Shown in pieces: positions 26,049 to 35,800 of a stretch of 64,000 nt of DNA. The notes below the pieces were generated by a model that was not told the origin of the DNA, made no database searches, and saw only the letters and a list, made by a program, of their open reading frames with translations. Position 1 is the first letter of the stretch, and each line of letters opens with the position of its first letter. The stretch is taken from positions 1-64,000 of the forward strand of contig DASYQS010000011.1 of the NCBI GenBank assembly GCA_036005185.1. Direction: 5' to 3'. This stretch comes from VBAU01 sp036005185 (GTDB taxonomy: Bacteria; Bacteroidota; Bacteroidia; Chitinophagales; Chitinophagaceae). The position numbers and the translations under genes are program-made.

Positions 26049-27959
26049 TTATCTGCTAATGACTCTCAGTTCCGTTCTCCTGTTTTTTGCTTTTCCTTCT
26101 TCAATTTTATTATCGGCTACTGGTTTTGTTTCGCCGTATCCTTTAGCCACTAATCGTTGGGCAACAATCCCTTTGCTTATTAGATAATTAACAACTGCTT
26201 TTGCACGGTTATTAGACAATGTGAGATTGTCGGCTGGTTTACCAACATTATCTGTATGGCCCCTGATCTCAATTTTTAAAGTAGGATTATCGTTCAGCAG
26301 TTGTATTACTTTATCTAATTCAGTTTGAGATTTGGGATCAAGGTCAAATTTTTTTGTTTCAAAGAATATATTATGAAGGACAATCGAGGCATTTACTTCT
26401 ATTGGCTGAAGCGGAATATTTTTTTCATAGGTAGAGTCGGGCAACCGCTGGCTGAGGAAAAAATTATCACTGTAAAATAAGTAACCCTTCCGATTCACAT
26501 TAAAAGCATAGTCTTTTCCCATAGGTAGAGTTATCAAATAATTTCCGTTTTCATCTGTCTGTACTTTTGAAATAAATTGTCTGCTTGCAAGATCAATTAA
26601 CTCAACAGATGACGGTAATCCCTTGGATGTTTTTTTATCATAAACATTTCCTTTTACCCAAATTGTTTTGTAAGGGCGAACATCCTGTCGTAATTCAAAA
26701 CTATAAATATCAAGATCACCGCGGCCGTCGCTTCTGTTAGCGGCATAATAAGCTGTTTTGCCATCAGCAGTAATAAACAAAGTGCCTTCCCTGTTAATGG
26801 TGTTAATAGGGTAACCAAGGTTTATCGGTTGGCTCCAACTTCCATCAGCCTGCTTTCTTGTATAAAAAAGGTCATCATCTCCATATCCCGGCCAATAATT
26901 TGAGGTAAAATAAAGAGTTTGATTGTCGGCATGTATAAACGGACATTGCTCATCACCGGAAGTGTTTACGGAAGGGCCGAGGTTTTCAGGATCGCTCCAT
27001 CTTCCATTGGATTGCAAGTGACAAACATAAATATCTTTTCCACCATAGCCACCACGCCTGGCACTTGCAAAATATATATCTCTTTTATCTGGCGAAAGGC
27101 AAGGTTGTGCATCCCATTGTTCAGAATTTATTCTGCGACCAAAATTAATAGCATCACTCCACCCTTGTGGCGTTAAATAGGAAATATAAATATCACAACC
27201 TCCAAAGCCATCATTGCGGCCACAAGCATCGAATACAAGCCATTTTCCATCCAATGAAATATTTTGTGCCGCTTCATTTTGATCAGTATTGATATTTCCC
27301 TCCATAGGTTTAGCATTATCCCATTCATTCAACTTTTTGCGGCTGTAATAAAAATCTTCACTTGAATAGTCTGTTCTTCTTGTGAACACCAGCTCTTCAC
27401 CATCGATGGTAAGAGAAGGGAAATATTCTGAACCTGCAGTGTTTACACCATCCCCTAAATTTTTTGGATCAAACACATAATTTGCTGAAGGGTTTTTTTT
27501 CACGTAGTCAACAGCAAACTCATAGGTTTTTTTTCTGTACTCAGCAGCCCGTCTTGTAGCCGGCATTATTTTTTCTTTGCTTAGCAAATTATTTATTGCA
27601 GCTAATGCTTCTTCAAATTTTCCTTGTCCCGCAAGATTTATAGAATAAGGAAGTTTATACTCATTGGTATAATTTGAATCGAGGGCAAATGCTTTTTCGT
27701 AATTATCCGTGCTGCTTTTATAATTTTTTGTTTCTCCATAAATACCGCCCAGTGATAAATAAGCATCTACATATTTGGGTTCCAAATTTATACTTTGGTT
27801 AAGAAGATCAATAGCCTCTTTAAAATTTCTTGATTCTGCTTTTTCAATGGCCTGTGTACTTAATGCAACAGCTTTCTTGTTTATTTTGGATGGATCGTAT
27901 TGAGCAAATGAATTAAAAATTAAAAAGCAAAAAGTAAAAAATAAAAGAGGCCTTTTCAT
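26049..27959 (-). CDS. PorE-like OmpA-domain protein (T9SS-associated)
   Basis: A 636-residue envelope protein. The domains in order are signal peptide (1-20), TPR repeats (about 25-150), a WD40-like/PD40 propeller (about 165-420, with repeats such as PCLSPDKRDIYFASAR), a carboxypeptidase-regulatory-like beta domain (about 430-510) and a C-terminal OmpA peptidoglycan-binding domain (about 525-636, with IEIRGHTDNVGKPADN). This is the same order as PorE of Porphyromonas gingivalis, which ties the T9SS machinery to peptidoglycan. The Bacteroidota encode several such proteins, so PorE itself is likely but not certain. Confidence 0.85.
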   Translation of the reverse strand: MKRPLLFFTFCFLIFNSFAQYDPSKINKKAVALSTQAIEKAESRNFKEAIDLLNQSINLEPKYVDAYLSLGGIYGETKNYKSSTDNYEKAFALDSNYTNEYKLPYSINLAGQGKFEEALAAINNLLSKEKIMPATRRAAEYRKKTYEFAVDYVKKNPSANYVFDPKNLGDGVNTAGSEYFPSLTIDGEELVFTRRTDYSSEDFYYSRKKLNEWDNAKPMEGNINTDQNEAAQNISLDGKWLVFDACGRNDGFGGCDIYISYLTPQGWSDAINFGRRINSEQWDAQPCLSPDKRDIYFASARRGGYGGKDIYVCHLQSNGRWSDPENLGPSVNTSGDEQCPFIHADNQTLYFTSNYWPGYGDDDLFYTRKQADGSWSQPINLGYPINTINREGTLFITADGKTAYYAANRSDGRGDLDIYSFELRQDVRPYKTIWVKGNVYDKKTSKGLPSSVELIDLASRQFISKVQTDENGNYLITLPMGKDYAFNVNRKGYLFYSDNFFLSQRLPDSTYEKNIPLQPIEVNASIVLHNIFFETKKFDLDPKSQTELDKVIQLLNDNPTLKIEIRGHTDNVGKPADNLTLSNNRAKAVVNYLISKGIVAQRLVAKGYGETKPVADNKIEEGKAKNRRTELRVISR

Positions 27960-28061
27960 TGGTAACAGTATTATTTGATAACGAAACTATTCAATTTTTA
28001 TTCTAAATAAAGAGTAACAAAGCATTAAAAGAGTATTTGTCAATTATCCATTGTCAATTGT

Positions 28062-28688
28062 TCAAGGCACATTAATATATTTATGTATCTGCAATGAAAG
28101 CTCCCATTCGGGATGGGTTTTAATATGATCAATGATCAAGGGAGTCATTTGGGCTGCCTTATCCCATTCAGGTTGTAAATACAGTTTACAGTTTGGCGAA
28201 ACCTGCGTTGCATATTTTTTCGCCCAGTCAAAATCTGATTTATTAAAGATCACTACTTTTAATTCATTTGCAAGCGGCAGTATTTCAGCCAACGGGGCTT
28301 TGAACTTTTTTGGTGACAAGCATATCCAATCCCAACTGCCTGTTAATGGGTAAGCACCCGAAGTTTCTAAATGAGTTTTGTAATCCGCCTGCTGTAACTC
28401 ATGGGTTAATTCATCTAAATTATGCATTAGGGGTTCACCGCCTGTTATTACAACAATTTTAGCAGGTGTTTTCTTAACCTCGGACATCAAACTTCGAACA
28501 TCAAACCTCTCATGTTTTTCTTCATCCCAACTTTCCTTTACATCGCACCAAACGCAACCCACGTCACAACCTCCTAGGCGAATAAAATAAGCGGCCTTGC
28601 CTTGGTGATAACCCTCTCCCTGTAAAGTATAAAAATGCTCCATTACGGGAAGTGTCTGAATGTTCGTATTATTTTTATCAACTGCCAT
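28062..28688 (-). CDS. queE: 7-carboxy-7-deazaguanine synthase QueE
   Basis: A radical-SAM enzyme of ~208 residues in the queuosine pathway, converting 6-carboxytetrahydropterin to 7-carboxy-7-deazaguanine. The iron-sulfur cluster motif is CDVGCVWC (Cys 41, 45, 48), preceded by YTLQGEGYHQGKAAYFIRLG. VITGGEPLMHNLDEL is the SAM-binding GGEP motif. The start at 28688 is chosen because it gives the usual short leader before VMEHFYTLQGEG and has AAGGGA just upstream. A start at 28736 is possible and would overlap the folD stop by 8 nt, giving 224 residues. It follows folD in an operon. Confidence 0.93.
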   Translation of the reverse strand: MAVDKNNTNIQTLPVMEHFYTLQGEGYHQGKAAYFIRLGGCDVGCVWCDVKESWDEEKHERFDVRSLMSEVKKTPAKIVVITGGEPLMHNLDELTHELQQADYKTHLETSGAYPLTGSWDWICLSPKKFKAPLAEILPLANELKVVIFNKSDFDWAKKYATQVSPNCKLYLQPEWDKAAQMTPLIIDHIKTHPEWELSLQIHKYINVP

Positions 28689-28728
28689 TATTCCCTTAAA
28701 ATCTTTTTTAATCATGTCAATCATGGTT

Positions 28729-29610
28729 CTATTCATAATTCTTCATTGCACAAGAACGAAAAGTATTTTTTAATAAAGCTGCAATTGTCATAGGACCTAT
28801 GCCACCTGGTACTGGGGTTATCCACGAAGATTTCGGAGCTACCGTTTCAAAATGAACATCACCTTTTAATTTAAATCCACTTTTTTTTGTTTCGTCAACA
28901 ACCCTTGTAATCCCTACATCAATTACAACGGCGCCTTGCTTGATCATATCCGCTGTTACAAATTCAGCCCTTCCTAATGCAGCAATAACGATATCAGCCT
29001 GCAGGCAAAGTTCCTTTAAGTTTTTTGTTTGTGAATGGCAAAGAGTGACTGTGCAATTCCCCGGATTCGAGTTACTGCTTAGCAAAATACTAATAGGTCT
29101 GCCTACAATATTACTGCGGCCGATTACCACTGCATGTTTTCCTTTTGTTTCAATTTTATAGTGTTCTAGCAGCAACATGATGCCGTGAGGGGTTGCTGGT
29201 ATAAATGCAGGAATACCCTGAACCATTTTTCCAATATTCACTGCATGAAAGCCATCCACATCTTTACCAGGATCAATGGTATCGATAACACTATCTTCCG
29301 AAATATGTTCGGGCAAAGGCAATTGCACTAAAATGCCATCTGTATCAGGGTCGTTATTCAACTCTTTGATCTGATCTAACAATTTTATCTCTGCAATAGT
29401 GTCCTCAAAACGAATAAGTGTGGATTTAAAACCAACTTCTTCGCAAGCTTTTACTTTAGCTTCTACATAAGTTTCACTGGCTCCGTTGCTGCCGATTAAA
29501 ATCGCCGCCAAATGAGGGACTTTTTTGCCTTCAGTGGCTAATTGCGCTGTATTCAGTTTCAATTGATCTTTGATTGCTTGTGCCGCTTTTTTTCCGTCTA
29601 AAATTTGCAT
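28729..29610 (-). CDS. folD: Bifunctional methylenetetrahydrofolate dehydrogenase/cyclohydrolase
   Basis: A 293-residue enzyme that oxidises 5,10-methylene-THF and hydrolyses methenyl-THF in one-carbon metabolism. The catalytic Tyr 48 and Lys 52 lie in ETYVEAKVKACEEVGF. The conserved motifs DGILVQLPLPEH, VVIGRSNIVGRPI (NADP binding) and TPVPGGIGPMTIAALL are all present. It starts at the conserved MQILDGKKAAQAI. A perfect -7 promoter element ends only 4-5 nt upstream of this ATG, so the message may be leaderless. queE follows on the same strand. Confidence 0.97.
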   Translation of the reverse strand: MQILDGKKAAQAIKDQLKLNTAQLATEGKKVPHLAAILIGSNGASETYVEAKVKACEEVGFKSTLIRFEDTIAEIKLLDQIKELNNDPDTDGILVQLPLPEHISEDSVIDTIDPGKDVDGFHAVNIGKMVQGIPAFIPATPHGIMLLLEHYKIETKGKHAVVIGRSNIVGRPISILLSSNSNPGNCTVTLCHSQTKNLKELCLQADIVIAALGRAEFVTADMIKQGAVVIDVGITRVVDETKKSGFKLKGDVHFETVAPKSSWITPVPGGIGPMTIAALLKNTFRSCAMKNYE

Positions 29611-29614
29611 AGCG

Positions 29615-29622
29615 CAAAGATA
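29615..29622 (-). promoter_or_regulatory. -7 element almost touching the folD start codon
   Basis: On the minus strand TATCTTTG is an exact TAnnTTTG match whose last base lies 4 nt before the folD ATG. With transcription starting a few bases downstream of this box, the mRNA would begin at or within the start codon. Confidence 0.45.
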
Positions 29623-29700
29623 ATGAGTAGTGAGTGGTGAATGATGAATGATGAATGGAAGCAGGAACTAGGAATTTGTAATTAGGAGTTGGGTAGAATG
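29623..29700. repeat. Low-complexity intergenic word repeat
   Basis: A stretch of loosely repeated words such as GTGAATGATGAATGATGAA followed by GGAACTAGGAATTTG and AATTAGGAGTTGGG. It has no protein-coding character. Similar word stretches occur at 429-487, 9171-9234 and 60777-60838 and within the sucB linker. Confidence 0.6.
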
Positions 29701-29780
29701 AAAAATGTTTTATTCATTCCTTATTAACCATTTTTTACTTGTACTAAAAACTGTATCTTGAAAATCAAACCTAGCTGCAA

Positions 29781-30602
29781 GTGAGGCGGATTATAAACCT
29801 TATCTTTTTTTTCCTGCCATTTTTGGGTTTTTCACAAACTAACCGAAACCCCATATCGGCAAGTTATCTTGGCCTCGGTGCATATAGCAATAACCATATT
29901 GATGTGTTTTCTTTTCATGCAAACCAGGCTGCACTTGCAAAAACGAAAGATGTTTCTGCAGGCATTTATGGTGAAAAAAGGTTTTTATTGAAAGAATTAA
30001 GTCTGTATGATGCTTCTGTAGCTCTTCCTACACATTCTGGAAACTTTGGATTCGATGCCCGTTATTATGGTTTTGCCGATTATAATGAAACGCAGCTAGG
30101 ACTTGCATATGCAAAAAACCTTGGTAGCAAAGTGGATGTTGGGGTGCAATTTAATTATTATGCAATTCGAGTAGAAGGTTATGGAACTGCTTCAACTTTC
30201 AATTTTGAAGTTGGAACAATTTTGCATCTTACCGAAAAAATGAATGCAGGTGTGCATGTGTATAATCCTATCGGCGGAAAGCTGGGTAAAAATGAAGAAG
30301 AAAAATTGGCTTCACTTTATTCCGCAGGCATTGGATTTGAAGCATCGCAAGAATTTTTTACAAGTATAGAAATAGAAAAAGAAGAGGATAAACCCGTAAA
30401 TATAAATGCGGGGCTGCAATATAAATTTCTTCCGCAATTGTTGGCAAGAGGTGGTGTTTCTACGGCCACATCATCTATGTATTTAGGAGTTGGGTTGTAT
30501 TGGCGTTCAATGCGACTTGATGCCATAGCAAGCTATCACACCCAATTAGGCATTACTCCGGGATTAGTTTTGATTTTCAATCTTAACAAAAAAGGAAGTT
30601 GA
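29781..30602 (+). CDS. Outer-membrane beta-barrel protein, partner of HhH protein
   Basis: A 273-residue exported protein that starts with GTG, giving signal peptide MRRIINLIFFFLPFLGFSQ. The mature part is a series of amphipathic strands typical of outer-membrane barrels (for example FGFDARYYGFADYNETQLGL and YLGVGLYWRSMRLDAIASYH) and ends in a Phe-containing strand, VLIFNLNKKGS. No ATG start fits. Its stop overlaps the start of the next gene within TTGA, so the two are coupled. It has some resemblance to PorV/PorQ-type barrels, but the match is not firm. The partnership with the downstream gene is its best clue. Confidence 0.75.
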   Translation: MRRIINLIFFFLPFLGFSQTNRNPISASYLGLGAYSNNHIDVFSFHANQAALAKTKDVSAGIYGEKRFLLKELSLYDASVALPTHSGNFGFDARYYGFADYNETQLGLAYAKNLGSKVDVGVQFNYYAIRVEGYGTASTFNFEVGTILHLTEKMNAGVHVYNPIGGKLGKNEEEKLASLYSAGIGFEASQEFFTSIEIEKEEDKPVNINAGLQYKFLPQLLARGGVSTATSSMYLGVGLYWRSMRLDAIASYHTQLGITPGLVLIFNLNKKGS

Positions 30603-32635
30603 AAAAACTTTTGATCATATTACTCATCACTCATTATTCACCATTCATTGGAGCGCAAGACATTCCTCCTACCACAGAGCAACAATTGGAAAACCTGACA
30701 GATATTGACCAAAATGAAACAGAGGATGATTCCTACCTGCAACAATTTGAACATTTTAAAAAGCATCCGCTTAATTTAAATGAAGCTACTGCTAATGAAT
30801 TGAAAGAATTTTTATTTCTTAATGATCTGCAAATTGCCAACCTCATTTCTTATCGCAATCTTCTTGGCAAATTCATCAGCATTTATGAACTACAATCAAT
30901 ACCAGGCTGGGATTTAGCAACTATAAAGAAAATTATTTCCTATATAACGGTTGACCATCCAATTTCAATCCCTGAAGATTTTGAAAAAAGGTTAAGCAAA
31001 GGCGATCATGGAGTGCTGCTTCGTTATGCTGAAATACTTGAAAAAGTAAAAGGGTTCGATAAATCAACAACAGGAACAAAATACTTAGGCAGCCGGGAAA
31101 GAATATTTTTTCGTTACCGTTATCAATATAAAAACCTTTTGCAATATGGAATTGTAGGTGACAAGGATGCCGGAGAACAATATTTTAAAAGTGTGCAGAA
31201 ATATGGCTTTGATTTTTATTCTTTTCATTGGTTTGCTAGGAAAATCGGCAAGATACAATCAATGGCATTAGGAGATTTTACCGTCAACATGGGGCAAGGC
31301 TTGATTCAATGGCAAAGCCTTGCGTTTAAAAAAAGCGCAGACGTTATGGGAATAAAAAGGCAATCAGCCATTCTTCGTCCATATAATTCATCAGGTGAAT
31401 TTTATTTCCATCGCGGCGCAGGTATTACAGCTCAGTTTAGAAAAATAGAAGCCACCGCTTATGCTTCTATTCGTAAGCTTAGTGCAAACTTTGTAGCTGA
31501 TACAATAACCAATGAAGATTTTATCTCTTCATTTTTAAACTCGGGTTACCACCGTACTCAAAATGAAATAGATGATAGAAATAATTTGCGCCAGCTTTCC
31601 TTTGGTGGTAATCTTACATATCGCCAAACCAACTGGCACGTGGGAATAAATAGTGTTTTTTATCATTTTTCATTACCGGTTCAGAAAAGAGATGAACCGT
31701 ACAATTTATTTGGCTTAAGCGGAAAAAGCTGGAACAACTTCAGCATTGATTATAGTTATACTTTTCGAAACTTTCATTTTTTTGGTGAAACAGCAACGGA
31801 CAAGAACCTAAATAAAGCCTTTTTAAGCGGATTATTAATAAGCGTTGACCCTCGTGTTGATCTTTCTATTGCGCACAGAGAGATCAATAAAGGATACCAA
31901 GCTGTGTATGGAAATGCTTTTACGGAAAATACTTATCCTACAAATGAAAAAGGATTGTATGCTGGCATTACTCTTCGTCCAGTGGCCGGATGGCAATTAG
32001 CTATGTATGCAGATTTTTATAAATTTCCTTGGCTGAAATACACGGTTGATGCGCCAAGTTATGGTAAAGATTTTTTAGTACTGTTAACCTTTATTCCCAA
32101 TAAGCAAGTAGAAATTTATTCCCGCTTTCGAAATGAAACAAAACAATTCAACATGCCCGATAATTCCACTGTTACCAATTACCTTGTTTTAGTTCCAAAG
32201 CAAAGCTGGCGGACTCAGCTAAACTATAAGATCAACGCTTCAATCATTCTTCGTAGCCGTATTGAATTGCTTTGGTACAATAAAAAAGATAAAAACACAG
32301 AAAATGGGTTTCTTAATTTTTTTGATCTTGTGTATAGACCTTTAAAACCTTATTCAGGAAATATCAGACTTCAATATTTTGAGACCAGTGGCTACAATTC
32401 ACGCATTTACGCTTATGAAAATGATATATTATACAGTTATTCTATTCCGGCTTTTTTTGATAAAGGCTACCGGTATTATGTCAATTTCAATTACGATATA
32501 GAACCTCATTTATCTATCTGGCTTCGCTGGGCGCAAACAATTTATCGCAATAAAAGCAGCATTGGAAGCGAATTAGATGAGATTCCTGGCAATCATCGGA
32601 GTGAAATTAAAGTGCAGGGTCTGTGGGTATTTTAG
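30599..32635 (+). CDS. Helix-hairpin-helix (ComEA-like) outer-membrane protein
   Basis: A 678-residue protein starting with TTG, overlapping the previous stop (TTGA). After a signal peptide (1-19), residues ~55-115 hold tandem helix-hairpin-helix motifs of the ComEA type (LNLNEATANELKEFLFLNDL, then YELQSIPGWDLATIKKI). The remaining ~550 residues are beta-strand-rich with aromatic-ended strands such as YRYYVNFNYDIEPHLSIWLRW, as in a large outer-membrane barrel. A DNA-binding motif at the cell surface next to a barrel suggests handling of extracellular DNA, which is inference. dprA lies 4.6 kb away but is not in the operon. Confidence 0.75.
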   Translation: MKKLLIILLITHYSPFIGAQDIPPTTEQQLENLTDIDQNETEDDSYLQQFEHFKKHPLNLNEATANELKEFLFLNDLQIANLISYRNLLGKFISIYELQSIPGWDLATIKKIISYITVDHPISIPEDFEKRLSKGDHGVLLRYAEILEKVKGFDKSTTGTKYLGSRERIFFRYRYQYKNLLQYGIVGDKDAGEQYFKSVQKYGFDFYSFHWFARKIGKIQSMALGDFTVNMGQGLIQWQSLAFKKSADVMGIKRQSAILRPYNSSGEFYFHRGAGITAQFRKIEATAYASIRKLSANFVADTITNEDFISSFLNSGYHRTQNEIDDRNNLRQLSFGGNLTYRQTNWHVGINSVFYHFSLPVQKRDEPYNLFGLSGKSWNNFSIDYSYTFRNFHFFGETATDKNLNKAFLSGLLISVDPRVDLSIAHREINKGYQAVYGNAFTENTYPTNEKGLYAGITLRPVAGWQLAMYADFYKFPWLKYTVDAPSYGKDFLVLLTFIPNKQVEIYSRFRNETKQFNMPDNSTVTNYLVLVPKQSWRTQLNYKINASIILRSRIELLWYNKKDKNTENGFLNFFDLVYRPLKPYSGNIRLQYFETSGYNSRIYAYENDILYSYSIPAFFDKGYRYYVNFNYDIEPHLSIWLRWAQTIYRNKSSIGSELDEIPGNHRSEIKVQGLWVF

Positions 32636-32649
32636 AAATTTTAATGTGA

Positions 32650-32819
32650 TTGTTAAAAAAATCCTTATTCTTGCGCAGCAATTTAAAAAATTGCATTGTC
32701 ACTATTACGAACCCTTACTAGTTGCTTAGTCTCGCACCACGACTAACTGCTTATTTGTAATTTTTTGCAAGCACCTATTTCCCATTCACCTGACAGGGCG
32801 TTCACATGAATCCATTTAT
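32650..32819 (+). promoter_or_regulatory. Conserved leader upstream of susC 1
   Basis: The 206-nt spacer before the first susC holds short blocks shared in order with the spacer before the second: TTG (32650), GCGCAGCA (32673-32680), TTGTCACTATT (32696-32706), CCACGACTAACTGCTT (32737-32752), TTTCCCATTCACC (32778-32790) and AATCCATTTAT (32809-32819). The first two are also present before the third susC. TATTCTTG (32666-32673) is a near match to the -7 element. A short frame ATGAATCCATTTATCTAA (32806-32823) lies just before the gene. Confidence 0.6.
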
Positions 32820-32841
32820 CTAAGATTAAAAAACGACAAAC

Positions 32842-35800
32842 ATGAGAAAACTTGCATCACTGCTTGCGGTGCTATCGCTCTTTGGCACATTGGCATTCAG
32901 CCAAAACCCCCGAAAAATAACAGGCCAGGTAAAGGATGAATCCGGTCCTGTTGCTTTTGCAACCGTTACCGAAACTAATTCCAACAATTCGGTAACATCA
33001 GACATCAATGGAAATTTTACCATTACTATTAAGGGCAATCAAATTACAATTACTGCTGTTGATCATGCTGCTCAAACAGTTACAGTAACAGGCGATGTGG
33101 CTAATGTAACCTTAGCCAGATTAGGAGGCCAGTTACAAGAAGTAGTGGTTACTGCACTCGGTATTCGAAGAACACGGAACCAAGTGCCTTATGCAGCCCA
33201 GCAGATCCCTGGCGATGAGGTATCCAAAAACAGAGGATCAAATTTCGTTACCAATCTTTCAGGAAAAATATCAGGTCTTGATATTAAGCAAACCAATACC
33301 ATGGGGGGCTCAACCAATGTTCTTATTCGAGGTTTTAAATCGGTAACAGGTGACAATCAGGCGCTGTTTGTTGTGGATGGTGTTCCATTTAATAATGCAA
33401 ATACAAATACAACCAATCAAAGAACAGGTCGCGGCGGTTTTGATTATGGAAACGCGGCAGCCGATATTAACCCAGATGATATCGAATCGATAACTGTTTT
33501 AAAGGGTGCTGCTGCCAGTGCTTTGTACGGTTCACAGGGAGCTAATGGGGTTATTTTAATTACTACAAAAAAAGGATCGAGGGGATTAGGTATTACCGTC
33601 AATACAGGTGTTGGTGTTGGCGCCATTGATAAAAAAACATTTGTAAAATATCAGAAAGACTATGGCGGCGGCTACGGAGCTTATTATGAAGATCCCAGCG
33701 GATTCTTTCTTTATCGTGATGTTAACGGAGACGGGGCTAAGGATCTGGTGGTGCCAATGAGTGAAGATGCCTCTTACGGAGGTAAGTTTGACCCGTCAAA
33801 AATGGTATATCAATGGGATGCTTTTGATACCAGCTCGCCAAATTTCGGAAAAGCAAGACCGTGGGCGGCTGCTGCCAATGATCCTTCCAAATTTTTCGAA
33901 AAACCGATTTCTTATAACACGAGCATCTTCATTGATGGAGGTAGTGACAAAGGAACTTTCAAGTTAGGTTATACAAGAACAAGTGATGAAGGAATACTCC
34001 CATTCAGCAGCGTAAATAAAAACCTGGTAAATTTTGCTGGTACTTTAAATGTAACTAATAAACTCGCCGCTGGTGCTTCGGTAAATTTTTCAAATATCGT
34101 TGGCAGGGGGCGTTATGGAACCGGTTATGATGATAAAAATATGATGACCAACTTTCGCCAGTGGTGGGAAGTGAACGTAGACGTCAAAGAGCAAAAAGAA
34201 GCTTACTTCAGGCACAGGCAAAATGTAACTTGGAACTGGGCCGATCCTACTGACCTTGTTCCGATTTATTGGGATAATGTTTACTTCTCCCGCTATGAAA
34301 ATTATGAATCAGATAATCGCAATCGGTATTTTGGTAATGTAAACCTTAGCTATAAACTCACAGATTGGTTGAATGTTTTAGGCAGAATATCGTTGGATAG
34401 CTATGATGAATTGCAAGAAGAGAGACAGGCAGTCGGAAGCGTAACAACTTCAAACTACACAAGGTTTAATCGCGCATATCGCGAAACAAACTACGACCTG
34501 CTGTTCAATGTTAATAAAGACCTTTCTAGTGAAGTAAATTTTAAAGCACTATTAGGAGGAAATATTCGTCGCCAGCATACTTCAAGCATCAGGGCAACTA
34601 CAAATGGTGGTTTAATCATTCCTAGATTATACTCTCTATCAAATTCTGTGAACACGCCGAATGCGCCGGTTGAATTTGATGGCACAAGGGAAGTAGATGG
34701 AGTATTTGCGGGCGCTACTATATCGTGGCGCGATATGCTGACCTTGGACGCTACCGTAAGAAGGGATGTTTCGTCCACCTTGCCTAAGGATAATAATGCT
34801 TATTATTACCCATCAGTTTCAGGCGGATTTGTGTTCTCAAAATTATTGCCTTCAACAACTTGGCTTTCTTATGGTAAATTAAGAGCTAATTATGCTGAAG
34901 TAGGTAATGATGCGCCACTATTTAGTGTGTCAGATGTATATACTATTATCCCTCCATTTGGTTCTAATTCTCAGGTATCAGTTGCAGGCACAAAAAATAA
35001 TCCTGATTTAAAACCTGAGCGCACTAAAAGCTGGGAAGCCGGGTTAGAAATGGCGTTTTATAAAAACCGTTTAGGCTTTGACCTCAGTTATTACAATGCA
35101 CGTTCATTTGATCAAATACTTCCGGTTATTGTTTCTACAGCCACTGGTTACAATTCTAAATTTTTGAACGCTGCCACAGTTGATAACAAAGGAGTAGAGT
35201 TATCACTATTTGGAACACCCTATAAAAAAGGAAGTTTTTCATGGGATGTAAATATAAACTGGGCACGTAACAGAAATAAAGTGGTTAAATTATTTGAAGG
35301 TTCAGAGAATGTAGTGCTGGCCAATTTCCAAGGCGGTATTACTTTGAATGCTACATTGGGTAAACCATACGGAACTATTCGCGGAACTAGTTTTGTTTAT
35401 GATAGCGCAAGTGGTCAACCAATTGTAGGATCAAATGGCCGTTATCTAATTTCACCTACTTCTAATGTAGTGATTGGTGATCCCAACCCTGATTGGGTAG
35501 GCGGTATTAATAATACTTTCAAGTATAAAAATGTTTCCTTGAGCTTTTTAATTGATACCAGGCAGGGTGGAGATGTTTTTTCACTTGATCTGTATTATGG
35601 AATGGGATCGGGTCTCTATCCCGAAACTGCTGATTTGAATGATAAGGGCATGCCATCTAGGAATTCAATTGCGAACGGAGGCGGTGTTATTTTACCGGGT
35701 GTGAAACAAGACGGTAAGCCAAATGATATAAGAGTGAGCAATGTGAATTATGGAACTTTCGGCGGTTATGGCCCGAGAGCAATTCCTGCAAAACATTTTG

